From: an uncultured Prevotella sp.
GTDB taxonomy: Bacteria; Bacteroidota; Bacteroidia; Bacteroidales; Bacteroidaceae
NCBI GenBank assembly: GCA_902800365.1
Contig: CADCEF010000005.1
Location: forward strand, 1 to 64,000
Length of the DNA stretch: 64,000 nucleotides
Direction of reading: 5' to 3'
A program made the position numbers and the translations under genes. This document shows positions 8,795-17,446 of the stretch, in pieces (position 1 is the stretch's first letter; each line of letters opens with the position of its first letter). Below the pieces are notes generated by a model, which was not told the DNA's origin, did not search any database, and saw nothing but the letters and a program-made list of their open reading frames with translations.

Positions 8795-10927
8795 ATGACA
8801 TTATTATTATCATATTTGCCGATTACAGACCCAACTTTTATCTTTTTTGTGGTTCTGTTGATTATTCTGTTTGCTCCTATCGTGATGAGTAAACTGCGTA
8901 TTCCGCATATCATCGGTATGGTGCTTGCGGGTATCGCCATCGGCCAATATGGATTCAATATTCTTGTTCGCGACAACTCGTTCGAGCTCTTCGGCAGGGT
9001 AGGTCTTTACTACATCATGTTCCTTGCCGGACTCGAGATGGATATGGAGGGCGTAAAGAAACACTCGCGGCGGTTCCTGCTTTTCGGACTGCTCACGTGC
9101 CTTATCCCGCTGATACTCACCTACATAATGTCGATAGCCCTGCTCGGTTACTCGCCTGCAGCATCGTTCCTGCTGGGATGTATTATGGCGTCTAACACGC
9201 TTATCGCTTATCCCATAATCGGCCGATATGGCCTGCAGCGCCACCAAAGTGTAGCCCTCAGCGTGGGTTCGTCTATGATATCGCTGTTCCTGGCACTGGT
9301 AATGCTGGCAGCCTTTTCTGGTTCGTTCAGTAAGGATAGCAACTGGCTGTTCTGGGTGCTGTTTGTGCTCAAGTTTGTCGCCTTCTGTGTGGGCAGTGTC
9401 ATCCTGATACCAAAGCTTACCCGCTATTTCCTGCGTCGATATAGCGATGCCGTCATGCAGTACATCTTTGTCATGGCGATAATGTTCCTCAGTGCGGCCC
9501 TTTCGTCGCTCATTGGTATTGAGGGTGTTTTCGGAGCATTCTTTTCCGGGCTTATATTAAATAGATATATACCGCGAGTGTCGCCACTCATGAATCGTAT
9601 CGAGTTCATTGGTAACGCCCTGTTCATCCCCTATTTCCTTATCGGTGTGGGTATGCTCATCAATCTCGGCACGCTGTTCTCCAGCATTCAGGTGGTATGG
9701 ATTGTGTTGCTCATCGTGTTCTTCGGCACCTTCGGAAAGGCCGTTGCAGCTTATGTATGCAGTCTGCTGTTCCGCTTGTCAAAGGCCGATGGTAACATGA
9801 TGTTCGGCCTCACCTCGGCTCATGCTGCAGGTGCCATCGCCATGGTAATGGTGGGCATCCGCTTGGAGGTGGCTCCTGGTCAGTATCTTGTGGGCAACGA
9901 TATGCTTAATGGTATCATCATGATGATTCTGTTCACCTGTATCATCAGTACTATGATGACCGAGCACGCCTCGAAACAGATTATCATTCAGGAGAAGAGT
10001 CATCTACAGGCCGATGCTCCTAAGGACGACGACGAGAAGATTCTGCTTTGCGTAAAATATCCTGAGATTGCTCCCCATCTGCTTTATCTCTCTATGTTTA
10101 TGCGCAACCAGCGACTTAATCGCGACTTGGTGGCACTCAACGTTGTCTATGACGACCAGAACAGTAATGCCGCTCGCGAAGAGGGACTTCGACTGCTTGA
10201 GAAACTGCAGCAGACAGCCAGTGCCAGCGATGTAAAGGTGCAGACTCAGGTTCGTCTGGCTTCTAACATCGCCAACGGCATCAAGCACGCCTTCCGCGAG
10301 TTTGCCTGCTCCGAGATTATCATGGGTATGCACGTTCATACCGATATCAACCCAAGGTTCTGGGGTGAGTTCATCCAGAGCTTGTATAACGGTTTGAACC
10401 GTCAGATTATCCTCATGCGTTTCGTTCAGCCCATGACCACTCTGCGCCGCATCCGTGTGGCCGTGCCTTCGCGTGCCGAGTTCGAGCCAGGATTCCTTCG
10501 TTGGCTCGAGCGCCTCAGTCGTCTGGCTGGTCAGCTCGATTGCCGCATCCAGTTCCATGGGCGCAACGAGAGTCTTGAGCTTATTAAACAGTATATCAAC
10601 AACCGCCATGCCAGCGTTCGTGCCGAGTACACCTACATGGCCCATTGGAACGAGTTGCCACAACTGGCGGGCGAGATAGCCGACGACCATCTTTTTGTAG
10701 TAGTTACCGCCCGTAAGGGTACTATCTCATATAAAACAGCTCTCGAGCGACTGCCTGACGAGCTTCAGCAGCACTTCTCTGGCAAGAACCTCATGATCAT
10801 TTTCCCCGATCAGTATGGTGGACATAAGGATGAGCGCATGAGCTTCACCGAGGCTCAGCACCACGAGGAGAACAGTATCTACGATACCATTTTGCGCTGG
10901 ATTCATGAAAGGAAGATGAAAAATTAA
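8795..10927 (+). CDS. Kef-type cation:proton antiporter with C-terminal USP-like region
   Basis: A 710-aa protein. Residues about 1–395 form roughly 12 hydrophobic helices of the Na+/H+ exchanger (CPA2) fold, with motifs such as LAGLEMDMEG and IGIEGVFGAFFSGLIL. The cytoplasmic half (about 400–710) resembles tandem universal-stress-protein folds rather than the TrkA-N domain of classical Kef proteins. I chose ATG 8795 because the in-frame ATG 8774 lies upstream of the −7 box. The open frame continues to 8309, but that stretch overlaps asd and is not coding. Ion specificity is unknown. Confidence 0.88.
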   Translation: MTLLLSYLPITDPTFIFFVVLLIILFAPIVMSKLRIPHIIGMVLAGIAIGQYGFNILVRDNSFELFGRVGLYYIMFLAGLEMDMEGVKKHSRRFLLFGLLTCLIPLILTYIMSIALLGYSPAASFLLGCIMASNTLIAYPIIGRYGLQRHQSVALSVGSSMISLFLALVMLAAFSGSFSKDSNWLFWVLFVLKFVAFCVGSVILIPKLTRYFLRRYSDAVMQYIFVMAIMFLSAALSSLIGIEGVFGAFFSGLILNRYIPRVSPLMNRIEFIGNALFIPYFLIGVGMLINLGTLFSSIQVVWIVLLIVFFGTFGKAVAAYVCSLLFRLSKADGNMMFGLTSAHAAGAIAMVMVGIRLEVAPGQYLVGNDMLNGIIMMILFTCIISTMMTEHASKQIIIQEKSHLQADAPKDDDEKILLCVKYPEIAPHLLYLSMFMRNQRLNRDLVALNVVYDDQNSNAAREEGLRLLEKLQQTASASDVKVQTQVRLASNIANGIKHAFREFACSEIIMGMHVHTDINPRFWGEFIQSLYNGLNRQIILMRFVQPMTTLRRIRVAVPSRAEFEPGFLRWLERLSRLAGQLDCRIQFHGRNESLELIKQYINNRHASVRAEYTYMAHWNELPQLAGEIADDHLFVVVTARKGTISYKTALERLPDELQQHFSGKNLMIIFPDQYGGHKDERMSFTEAQHHEENSIYDTILRWIHERKMKN

Positions 10928-10950
10928 ACATTAAACATTAAACATTTGAG
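10923..10950. repeat. Heptanucleotide array between antiporter and ABC ATPase genes
   Basis: ATTAAAC is repeated three times, then ATTTGAG, giving 28 nt. The array contains the antiporter stop codon (10925–10927) and ends exactly before the ATG at 10951. Confidence 0.8.
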
Positions 10951-11634
10951 ATGATAGATATTAAGAATATAACCAAGAGTTTTGGCTCTTTACAAGTACT
11001 TAAAGGCATCGACCTTCATATCGACAAGGGCGAGGTGGTAAGTATCGTTGGCCCTAGCGGAGCCGGAAAGACCACCCTGCTGCAGATTATCGGCACACTC
11101 GACCGCCCCGATAGCGGCCAGGTGATTGTTGATGGCATCGACACCTGTGATCTTTCTACCAAGAAACTGTCAGATTTCCGCAACCAGCATTTGGGTTTTG
11201 TGTTCCAGTTCCATCAGCTGCTGCCCGAGTTTACTGCTATCGAGAACATTATGATTCCCGCTTATATAGCAGGCACTTCGCCCAAAAAAGCCAAGCAGCG
11301 TGCTCAAGAGCTGTTGCAGTTCATGGGCTTGGCCGATCGCGCCGCTCATAAGCCAAACGAACTTTCTGGAGGCGAGAAGCAGCGTGTGGCTGTGGCTCGT
11401 GCGCTGGTTAACAATCCAGCCGTTATTCTGGCCGATGAACCATCGGGCTCTCTCGACACTAAGAACAAGGAAGAACTCCACCAGTTGTTCTTTGACCTCC
11501 GCAATCAGTTCGGTCAGACCTTTGTCATCGTCACCCACGACGAAGGCCTCGCCTCTATCACCGATCGCACCATCCACCTTAAAGATGGACTTATATTGCC
11601 TACGGAAAACATAGAAGTTACAGAAGAAATATGA
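10951..11634 (+). CDS. ABC transporter ATP-binding protein, LolD-like
   Basis: A 227-aa ATPase of the LolD/MacB family. Walker A GPSGAGKT is at 34–41, signature LSGGEKQ at 138–144, Walker B VILADEP at 158–164, with D-loop SLD and switch histidine VTHDE. LolD-type ATPases drive release of lipoproteins from the inner membrane, but the membrane subunit is not in the neighbourhood, so the lipoprotein role is inferred. It overlaps the next gene by 4 nt. Confidence 0.88.
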   Translation: MIDIKNITKSFGSLQVLKGIDLHIDKGEVVSIVGPSGAGKTTLLQIIGTLDRPDSGQVIVDGIDTCDLSTKKLSDFRNQHLGFVFQFHQLLPEFTAIENIMIPAYIAGTSPKKAKQRAQELLQFMGLADRAAHKPNELSGGEKQRVAVARALVNNPAVILADEPSGSLDTKNKEELHQLFFDLRNQFGQTFVIVTHDEGLASITDRTIHLKDGLILPTENIEVTEEI

Positions 11635-12476
11635 TAAAACTTGGAGATTATAATACCCTGAAAATCGTGAAGTCCGTTGACTTCGGACTTTATTTAGACG
11701 GTGGCGAAGAAGGCGAAATTCTCCTTCCCCAGCGTTATGTCACTAACGACATGAAGATTGGCGATGAGATAACCGTGTTTATCTACCTCGACCAGGAAGA
11801 GCGCCCTGTGGCTACCACCGAGACACCTTTTGCCAAGGTTGGCGAGTTTGTAAGCCTCGAGGTGGCATGGGTCAATCAGTTTGGTGCATTCCTCAACTGG
11901 GGCCTGATGAAGGACATCTTCTGCCCCTTCCGCGAGCAGAAAAAGCGCATGGAGCAAGGTCAGCGCCACATTGTATATATAAAGGTTGATGAAGACAGCT
12001 ATCGCCTTATGGCTACCGCCAAGGTCGAGAAGTATCTCACTGTGCCAACCATCAACGACCTGCCACAGCTCCAGCATGGTGCTGAGGTCGACATCCTTGT
12101 ATGGCAGAAGACCGATCTTGGTTTTAAGGTCATCGTTAATAATCAGTTCCAGGGCCTTGTGTTCGACAATCAGATCTTCCAGCCACTGCACAGCGGCATG
12201 AAGCTCAAGGCCTTTGTCGACCATGTTCGTCAGGACGGCAAGATTGATATCGTTCTGCAGCAGACAGGCCGCCAGCAGACGTTAGACTTTGCCGAGGCTC
12301 TGCTGCGCTACCTCTACGAGAACGACGGCTACTGCAACCTCGGCGACAAATCCCCCGCCGAGTTGATTTACGATCGTTTTCAGGTGTCAAAGAAAGCCTT
12401 TAAGAAAGCCGTTGGAGACCTCTACAAACGCCGCCTGATAACCATCGCCGACGACGGCATCCACTTAGCAAAATAA
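11631..12476 (+). CDS. CvfB-family S1 RNA-binding protein
   Basis: A 281-aa cytosolic protein with repeated S1-like OB folds and a C-terminal winged helix ([22 protein letters not shown]). This is the layout of CvfB (conserved virulence factor B), an RNA-binding regulator first described in staphylococci. The first OB fold begins [18 protein letters not shown] and another covers [17 protein letters not shown]. It is coupled by ATGA to the LolD-like ATPase. Molecular targets are unknown. Confidence 0.87.
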   Translation: MIKLGDYNTLKIVKSVDFGLYLDGGEEGEILLPQRYVTNDMKIGDEITVFIYLDQEERPVATTETPFAKVGEFVSLEVAWVNQFGAFLNWGLMKDIFCPFREQKKRMEQGQRHIVYIKVDEDSYRLMATAKVEKYLTVPTINDLPQLQHGAEVDILVWQKTDLGFKVIVNNQFQGLVFDNQIFQPLHSGMKLKAFVDHVRQDGKIDIVLQQTGRQQTLDFAEALLRYLYENDGYCNLGDKSPAELIYDRFQVSKKAFKKAVGDLYKRRLITIADDGIHLAK

Positions 12477-12485
12477 AACAAAAAA

Positions 12486-12510
12486 CCTCGCCGATTGGCG
12501 AGGCTTTTTT
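12486..12510. terminator. Bidirectional terminator between cvfB-like gene and asnS
   Basis: CCTCGCC-gatt-GGCGAGG (12486–12503) is a perfect 7-bp stem with TTTTTT on the right and AAAAA on the left, so it can serve both convergent genes. Confidence 0.85.
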
Positions 12511-12514
12511 GTAT

Positions 12515-13954
12515 TTAGAACTCTGCTGATTTCGGAGTACGTGGGAATGGAATCACGTCGCGAATGTTCTGCATACCTGTTACGAACAGGATGAGACGCT
12601 CGAAACCAAGACCGAAACCTGCGTGTGGGCATGAGCCCCAACGGCGGGTGTCGATGTACCACCAGAGGTGGGTCTGGTCCATCTCGCGGCGATTGATCTC
12701 GCCCATAAGCTTGTCGTAGCTCTCCTCACGAACAGAACCACCGATAATCTCACCAATCTGTGGGAAGAGTACATCGGTGCCCTGCATGGTAGGACCAGGA
12801 GCTACGGCGCCCTTGTAACCTACTGAACCGCCATCGGCAGTATCCTGATTCTGCTTCATATAGAACGACTTGAAGGCACGTGGGTAGTCGGTCATGATGA
12901 CTGGCTTCTTGAAGTGCTCCTCAACGAGGTAACGCTCGTGCTCGCTGGCAAGGTCGTCGCCCCAGTTGCATGGGAACTCGAACTTCTTGCCATTCTTGAT
13001 GGCCTCCTGAAGGATGTTGATACCCTCAGTATATGGCAGACGAACGAAGGTGTCCTTGAGTACGCCCTCGAGACGTTCGATAAGAGTCTTATCAATCATC
13101 TGGTTGAGGAACTGAAGGTCGTCCTTACAGTTGTCGAGTGCCCAACGAACGCAGTACTTGATGAAGTCTTCCTCGAGGTCCATCAGCTCTTCCTGATCGA
13201 GGAAGGCTACCTCGGGTTCTACCATCCAGAACTCGGCCAAGTGGCGTGGAGTGTTTGAGTTCTCAGCGCGGAAGGTTGGACCGAAGGTGTAGATAGAACC
13301 AAGTGCAGTGGCACCAAGCTCGCCCTCGAGCTGACCAGATACGGTGAGTGATGTCTGCTCGCCGAAGAAATCGTCGTCGTAGATAATCTTACCGTTCTCG
13401 TCCTTCTTCAGGTCGTAGAGGTTCTTTGTTGTTACCTGGAACATGTTTCCTGCGCCCTCACAGTCACTGGCAGTGATAAGTGGGGTGTGGAAATAGAAGA
13501 AACCGTGCTCGTGGAAGTAGGTGTGGATGGCCATTGCCATGTTGTGGCGGATGCGCATAACGGCACCAAAGGTGTTGGTACGCAGACGCATGTGGGCGTT
13601 CTTACGCATCACCTCAAAGCTCTGACCCTTCTTCTGCATAGGATAGTCGTTGCCACACAGGCCGTAAACCTCGAGACGGGTGGCCTGGATTTCTGACGAT
13701 TGACCTGCGCCCTGGCTCTCAACCAGAATACCCTCGGCTGAGATGCAGGCACCTGTTGTGATCTGTTTGAGTGTCTCTTCTTCAAACTTAGCGGGATCGA
13801 CCACAATCTGTACGTTCTTGATGGTTGATCCGTCGTTGAGGGCAATAAAGTCGACTGCCTTAGAGCTGCGGTGAGTACGCACCCAACCCTTTACGCAGAC
13901 TTCCTTGCCATATTCTGTGCTCTTGAGCACATCAATAATCTTAGTACGTTTCAT
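12515..13954 (-). CDS. asnS: Asparaginyl-tRNA synthetase
   Basis: A 479-aa class II synthetase that charges tRNA-Asn. It has an N-terminal OB fold ([14 protein letters not shown]), motif 2 ([21 protein letters not shown]) and motif 3 ([15 protein letters not shown]). ATG 13954 gives the family N-terminus; the 12 extra residues of the longer frame come from a heptamer repeat array. It lies 36 nt after rluB in the same direction. Confidence 0.96.
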   Translation of the reverse strand: MKRTKIIDVLKSTEYGKEVCVKGWVRTHRSSKAVDFIALNDGSTIKNVQIVVDPAKFEEETLKQITTGACISAEGILVESQGAGQSSEIQATRLEVYGLCGNDYPMQKKGQSFEVMRKNAHMRLRTNTFGAVMRIRHNMAMAIHTYFHEHGFFYFHTPLITASDCEGAGNMFQVTTKNLYDLKKDENGKIIYDDDFFGEQTSLTVSGQLEGELGATALGSIYTFGPTFRAENSNTPRHLAEFWMVEPEVAFLDQEELMDLEEDFIKYCVRWALDNCKDDLQFLNQMIDKTLIERLEGVLKDTFVRLPYTEGINILQEAIKNGKKFEFPCNWGDDLASEHERYLVEEHFKKPVIMTDYPRAFKSFYMKQNQDTADGGSVGYKGAVAPGPTMQGTDVLFPQIGEIIGGSVREESYDKLMGEINRREMDQTHLWWYIDTRRWGSCPHAGFGLGFERLILFVTGMQNIRDVIPFPRTPKSAEF

Positions 13955-13962
13955 TTTTATAC

Positions 13963-13990
13963 TATTCACTATTCTCTGTTCACTATTCAC
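13963..13990. repeat. Heptanucleotide array between rluB and asnS
   Basis: TATTCAC, TATTCTC, TGTTCAC and TATTCAC fill 28 nt, directly adjoining the rluB stop codon at 13991. Confidence 0.8.
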
Positions 13991-15334
13991 TTACTCGTAA
14001 GCTCCCATGCGCAGACGGTCTACCTCCTCCTCGGTAAGGTAACGCCAGTCGCCACGCTTCAGGTTCTTCTTGGTGAGACCTGCGAACTGAACGCGGTCGA
14101 GCTTCTGAACGCGATAGCCCAGGCTCTCGAAGATACGGCGAACGATACGGTTCTTACCTGAGTGAATCTCGATGCCTACCTGCTTCTTATCGGTTGGGTG
14201 AGCGTACTGAACGTCGTCGGCCTTAATCTCGCCGTCCTCGAGCTGGATGCCCTCGGCAATCTGCTGCAGATCGTGAGCGGTAACGTTCTTGTCGAGATAT
14301 ACGTGATAGATCTTCTTCTTGAGATACTTAGGATGTGTAAGCTTTGAAGCCAGATCGCCATCGTTGGTGAGCAGAAGCACACCAGTGGTGTTGCGGTCGA
14401 GACGGCCTACTGGATAGATGCGCTCTGGGCAAGCGTTCTTAACGAGGTCCATAACAGTCTTGCGCTGCTGTGGGTCGTCGCTTGTAGTAACGTAATCCTT
14501 TGGCTTGTTGAGCAGAACGTAAACCTTCTTCTCGATGCTTACAGGCTGATCGTGGAACTTAACTACATCGGTGCGCAGGATCTTTGTTCCCAGCTCGGTT
14601 ACTACCTCGCCGTTAACGCTTACTACACCTGCCTGGATGAACTCATCGGCCTCGCGACGGCTGCAGATACCTGCATTGGCAAGGAACTTGTTCAGGCGGA
14701 GTGGCTCGTTTGGATCGTAGTTAATCTCCTTGTACTCGATGCGCTTCTTCATTGAGTACTTTGCATTTGGATCGTAGTCGGCGCTGTGCTGACGTGGGCC
14801 CTTCTTGTAAGGAGATGCTCCGTAAGGCTTGCCGTAGCCACCCTGCTGTGGGCGAACGTAACCACCCTGCTGAGGACGACCGTAGCCACCCTGCTGAGGA
14901 CGACCATAACCACCCTGCTGTGGACGACTGTAACCACCCTGCTGTGGGCGACCGTAACCACCCTGCTGAGGACGGCCGTAACCACCCTGCTGAGGACGCT
15001 GACCGTAGCCACCCTGTGGACGCTGGCCATAACCACCCTGTGGGCGCTGGCCGTAACCGCCCTGGCGCTGCTGGTAACCACCCTCGCCATAGTTGCTACG
15101 TGGACGATAACCACCCTGTGGGCGCTGAGGAGCATTGCTCTGCAAAGCAGCACCAAAACCCTCGGGGCGGAAACCGCCCTCATCGTCGTTGTTATTGCGA
15201 TAGCTTGGACGCTCATATGCTGGGCGTGCAGCTGTGTGAATACGTGGACGTGGTGAACGACCTGGACGATACTCTCTCTGAGCGCCATCCTGTGCAGTCT
15301 CTTCCTGTTTCTTCTCGTTGTTTTCGAAATCCAT
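13991..15334 (-). CDS. rluB: RluB/RsuA-family rRNA pseudouridine synthase with long GGYGRPQQ-repeat N-terminus
   Basis: A 447-aa protein. The C-terminal about 245 residues are a standard enzyme that isomerises uridine in 23S (RluB) or 16S rRNA: an S4 RNA-binding domain (LRLNKFLANAGICSRREADEFI), then the catalytic GRLDRNTTGVLLLTNDG motif with its Asp. The first about 200 residues are disordered and basic, dominated by about eleven GGYG(Q/R)RPQ-type repeats. Such tails occur on Bacteroidetes pseudouridine synthases and probably bind RNA. The exact rRNA target is inferred. It lies upstream of asnS in one operon. Confidence 0.9.
   Translation of the reverse strand: MDFENNEKKQEETAQDGAQREYRPGRSPRPRIHTAARPAYERPSYRNNNDDEGGFRPEGFGAALQSNAPQRPQGGYRPRSNYGEGGYQQRQGGYGQRPQGGYGQRPQGGYGQRPQQGGYGRPQQGGYGRPQQGGYSRPQQGGYGRPQQGGYGRPQQGGYVRPQQGGYGKPYGASPYKKGPRQHSADYDPNAKYSMKKRIEYKEINYDPNEPLRLNKFLANAGICSRREADEFIQAGVVSVNGEVVTELGTKILRTDVVKFHDQPVSIEKKVYVLLNKPKDYVTTSDDPQQRKTVMDLVKNACPERIYPVGRLDRNTTGVLLLTNDGDLASKLTHPKYLKKKIYHVYLDKNVTAHDLQQIAEGIQLEDGEIKADDVQYAHPTDKKQVGIEIHSGKNRIVRRIFESLGYRVQKLDRVQFAGLTKKNLKRGDWRYLTEEEVDRLRMGAYE
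14832..15125 (-). repeat. 24-nt coding tandem repeats in rluB (GGYGRPQQ units)
   Basis: Imperfect 21–24-nt units encode GGYGRPQQ, GGYGQRPQ and variants. There are no unique spacers and the frame is kept, so this is a coding repeat rather than a CRISPR. Confidence 0.9.
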
Positions 15335-15392
15335 GTGTTGTATAAATTTTAAATGTGATTACTTATTAATACTTTTTCTCTAAATCTCTTTA

Positions 15393-16739
15393 TTAAATTC
15401 CTGTATAGGTTGATGGTGTTATGGCACGTAACTCTTCCTTAACATCCTCGCTAACTTCGAGTGTCTCAATAAAATTCTTGATCTTCTCTCCTGTAAGTTT
15501 CTCATTGGTACGTGTAAGAGCCTTAAGTGTCTCGTATGGGTTGGGGTAGGCCTCGCGACGCAGAATGGTCTGGATAGCCTCGGCTACTACAGCCCATGTG
15601 TTGTCGAGATCCTCCTGAAGCTTCTCCTCGTTGAGGATGAGCTTGCGCAGACCCTTAAGTGTGCTCTGGAATGCGATAACGGCATGACCCATAGGTACGC
15701 CTACGTTACGCAGAACGGTAGAGTCGGTAAGGTCGCGCTGCAGACGGCTCACGGGCAGTTTGGCTGCCAGGAACTGCAGAATGGCGTTGGCGATACCGAG
15801 GTTACCCTCAGAGTTCTCGTAGTCGATTGGGTTCACCTTGTGTGGCATAGCGCTTGAACCTACCTCGCCCTTCTTGATCTTCTGCTTGAAGTAGTCCATA
15901 GAGATGTACATCCAGAAATCGCGATCGAGGTCGATGACGATGGTGTTGATGCGGCGCATAGCGTCGAAAATAGCACCAAGCCAGTCGTAGTTAGAAATCT
16001 GGGTGGTGTACTGCTCGCGCTCAAGTCCAAGCTTCTCGCTTACGAACTGGTTTCCAAACTCGCGCCAGTCGTACTGTGGATAAGCCACGTGGTGAGCATT
16101 GTAGTTACCTGTGGCGCCACCAAACTTAGCTGTGATTGGTGTAGCCTTCAATCCGCGCAGCTGCTCTTCAAGACGGTAAACGTAAACCATAACCTCCTTG
16201 CCCAGGCGGGTAGGTGAGGCAGGCTGTCCGTGAGTCTTGGCCAGCATTGGGATGTTCTTCCATTGTTCGGCATAATCGTGCAACTGCTCGATAAGCTCCT
16301 CTACCATTGGATAGTAAACCTGCTCCAGAGCCTCCTTAATAGAAAGAGGTACGCTGGTGTTGTTGATGTCCTGAGAGGTGAGTCCGAAGTGAATGAACTC
16401 CTTGTAGCTCTCAAAACCACCTATAGCGTCGAGCTTCTCCTTAATGAAGTACTCAACGGCCTTTACATCGTGATTGGTAATCGACTCGATGTCCTTAACT
16501 CGCTGTGCATCAGCGGGTGTGAACTTACGATAAATGTCGCGAAGCTGATCGAAAAGTTGATGGTTGATACCCTGAAGTTGAGGCAATGGTAATTCACAGA
16601 GTGTGATAAAATACTCAATCTCTACACGTACCCTGTAACGGATAAGGGCGTATTCGGAAAAGTATTCTGCCAATGGCTCGGTCTTACTTCTGTAACGGCC
16701 ATCAATAGGCGAGATGGCTGTCAATAAACTTAAATCCAT
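15393..16739 (-). CDS. purB: Adenylosuccinate lyase
   Basis: A 448-aa enzyme of the fumarase/aspartase superfamily. It cleaves SAICAR and adenylosuccinate in purine synthesis. The flexible-loop signature SSAMPHKVNPIDYENSEGN is present, together with FGLTSQDINNT and KTHGQPASPTRLGKE. Length is normal. The start ATG 16739 gives the family N-terminus (MDLSLLTAISPIDGRYRSKT). It is separated from rluB by 58 nt without a clear terminator. Confidence 0.96.
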   Translation of the reverse strand: MDLSLLTAISPIDGRYRSKTEPLAEYFSEYALIRYRVRVEIEYFITLCELPLPQLQGINHQLFDQLRDIYRKFTPADAQRVKDIESITNHDVKAVEYFIKEKLDAIGGFESYKEFIHFGLTSQDINNTSVPLSIKEALEQVYYPMVEELIEQLHDYAEQWKNIPMLAKTHGQPASPTRLGKEVMVYVYRLEEQLRGLKATPITAKFGGATGNYNAHHVAYPQYDWREFGNQFVSEKLGLEREQYTTQISNYDWLGAIFDAMRRINTIVIDLDRDFWMYISMDYFKQKIKKGEVGSSAMPHKVNPIDYENSEGNLGIANAILQFLAAKLPVSRLQRDLTDSTVLRNVGVPMGHAVIAFQSTLKGLRKLILNEEKLQEDLDNTWAVVAEAIQTILRREAYPNPYETLKALTRTNEKLTGEKIKNFIETLEVSEDVKEELRAITPSTYTGI

Positions 16740-16806
16740 GTTTTAAATAAATTCCTAAAATTATCGATAATCCTTATACTATATTCAATCCTCTTTTAAC
16801 CCAAAA

Positions 16807-16827
16807 ACGCAACCTCAACGGCTGCGT
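16807..16827 (-). terminator. Terminator of tRNA-Val
   Basis: ACGCAACC (16807–16814) pairs with GGCTGCGT (16820–16827), with one mismatch tolerated. On the minus strand the stem is followed by TTTTT. It lies just beyond the 3' end of tRNA-Val. Confidence 0.7.
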
Positions 16828-16846
16828 AAACGAGCTTTTTGTGTTG

Positions 16847-16921
16847 TGGGCGTTGACGGATTCGAACCGCCGACCCTCTGCTTGTAAGGCAGATGCTCTA
16901 AACCAGCTGAGCTAAACGCCC
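16847..16921 (-). tRNA. tRNA-Val (anticodon TAC)
   Basis: On the minus strand the acceptor GGGCGTT pairs with AACGCCC, with discriminator A. The D-arm GCTCAGCTGGTTTAGAGC, anticodon loop CTTACAA (TAC) and T-arm GGTTCGAATCC are canonical. Length is 75 nt with no encoded CCA. Confidence 0.95.
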
Positions 16922-16941
16922 TTACTTATTGTAAGCGGGTG

Positions 16942-16972
16942 CAAAGGTAAGAAGAAAAATTGAGACTGCAAA
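16942..16972 (-). promoter_or_regulatory. Promoter of tRNA-Val
   Basis: On the minus strand TTTG (16969–16972), a 19-nt spacer and TACCTTTG (16942–16949). The −33 box sits inside the hairpin that terminates the upstream ACT-domain gene. Confidence 0.75.
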
Positions 16973-17000
16973 ATTTTCGGGCGAAAAAATTGCAGTCTCA
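16961..17000 (-). terminator. Terminator of the paaK-ACT operon
   Basis: TGAGACTGCAA (16961–16971) and TTGCAGTCTCA (16990–17000) form an 11-bp stem with an AT-rich loop, 8 nt past the end of the ACT-domain gene. The distal arm overlaps the tRNA-Val −33 box. Confidence 0.75.
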
Positions 17001-17007
17001 CGTAAAT

Positions 17008-17433
17008 TTATAGCTGATAGAGGTCGTTTGCGGCCATCAGATCCACTTTTTTGTCTGAAAGTATCTTCTCGCAGGCATCAAGATCGGTAGGACGGATAAC
17101 CACTGTAGCTACATCGCCATTGGCGAATGAATACATATACTCGATGAAAATGCCGTTGTCAGAAAGATGCTTGAGCACCACTGCCAGCGAACCGCTTACG
17201 TTGGGGCAGACAAATCCGATGACATCGGTGATCTTTACGGCGAAGTGGGCTTCCTTAAGTACCTGATAAGCCTTGTCGGGGTCGGAAACGATGCAACGCA
17301 GAATACCAAAGTCGCTGTTGTCGGCGATACTCATGGCAGAAAGGTTAACACCTGCCTTACCCAAAACTTCGGTTACCTCGGTGAGGCGGCCTGACTTGTT
17401 CTCAAGGAAAATTGAAAGTTGCTTTGTCTTCAT
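17008..17433 (-). CDS. Tandem ACT-domain protein
   Basis: A 141-aa protein made of two ACT domains: residues about 1–65 (QLSIFLENKSGRLTEVTEVLGKAGVNLSAM) and about 70–141 (VSGSLAVVLKHLSDNGIFIEYMYSF). Stand-alone ACT pairs usually bind amino acids and regulate an associated enzyme. It lies 13 nt after a phenylacetate-CoA ligase-like gene, a pairing common in anaerobes handling aromatic amino acids, so regulation of that ligase by an amino acid is likely but inferred. Confidence 0.88.
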   Translation of the reverse strand: MKTKQLSIFLENKSGRLTEVTEVLGKAGVNLSAMSIADNSDFGILRCIVSDPDKAYQVLKEAHFAVKITDVIGFVCPNVSGSLAVVLKHLSDNGIFIEYMYSFANGDVATVVIRPTDLDACEKILSDKKVDLMAANDLYQL

Positions 17434-17446
17434 AATCTTATTGTTT

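Noticed and set aside
13955-13990. Upstream start for asnS giving a 491-aa protein
   Set aside because: The 12 extra codons are the translated heptamer array and are not part of known asparaginyl-tRNA synthetases.
14832-15125. Possible CRISPR array
   Set aside because: The units are contiguous 24-nt coding repeats without unique spacers and stay in frame with a pseudouridine synthase; no cas genes are near.
14752-15345. Long plus-strand frames rich in His/Asn or Leu/Thr opposite rluB
   Set aside because: They are mirror frames created by the coding GGYGRPQQ repeats, with no start context or known domain.
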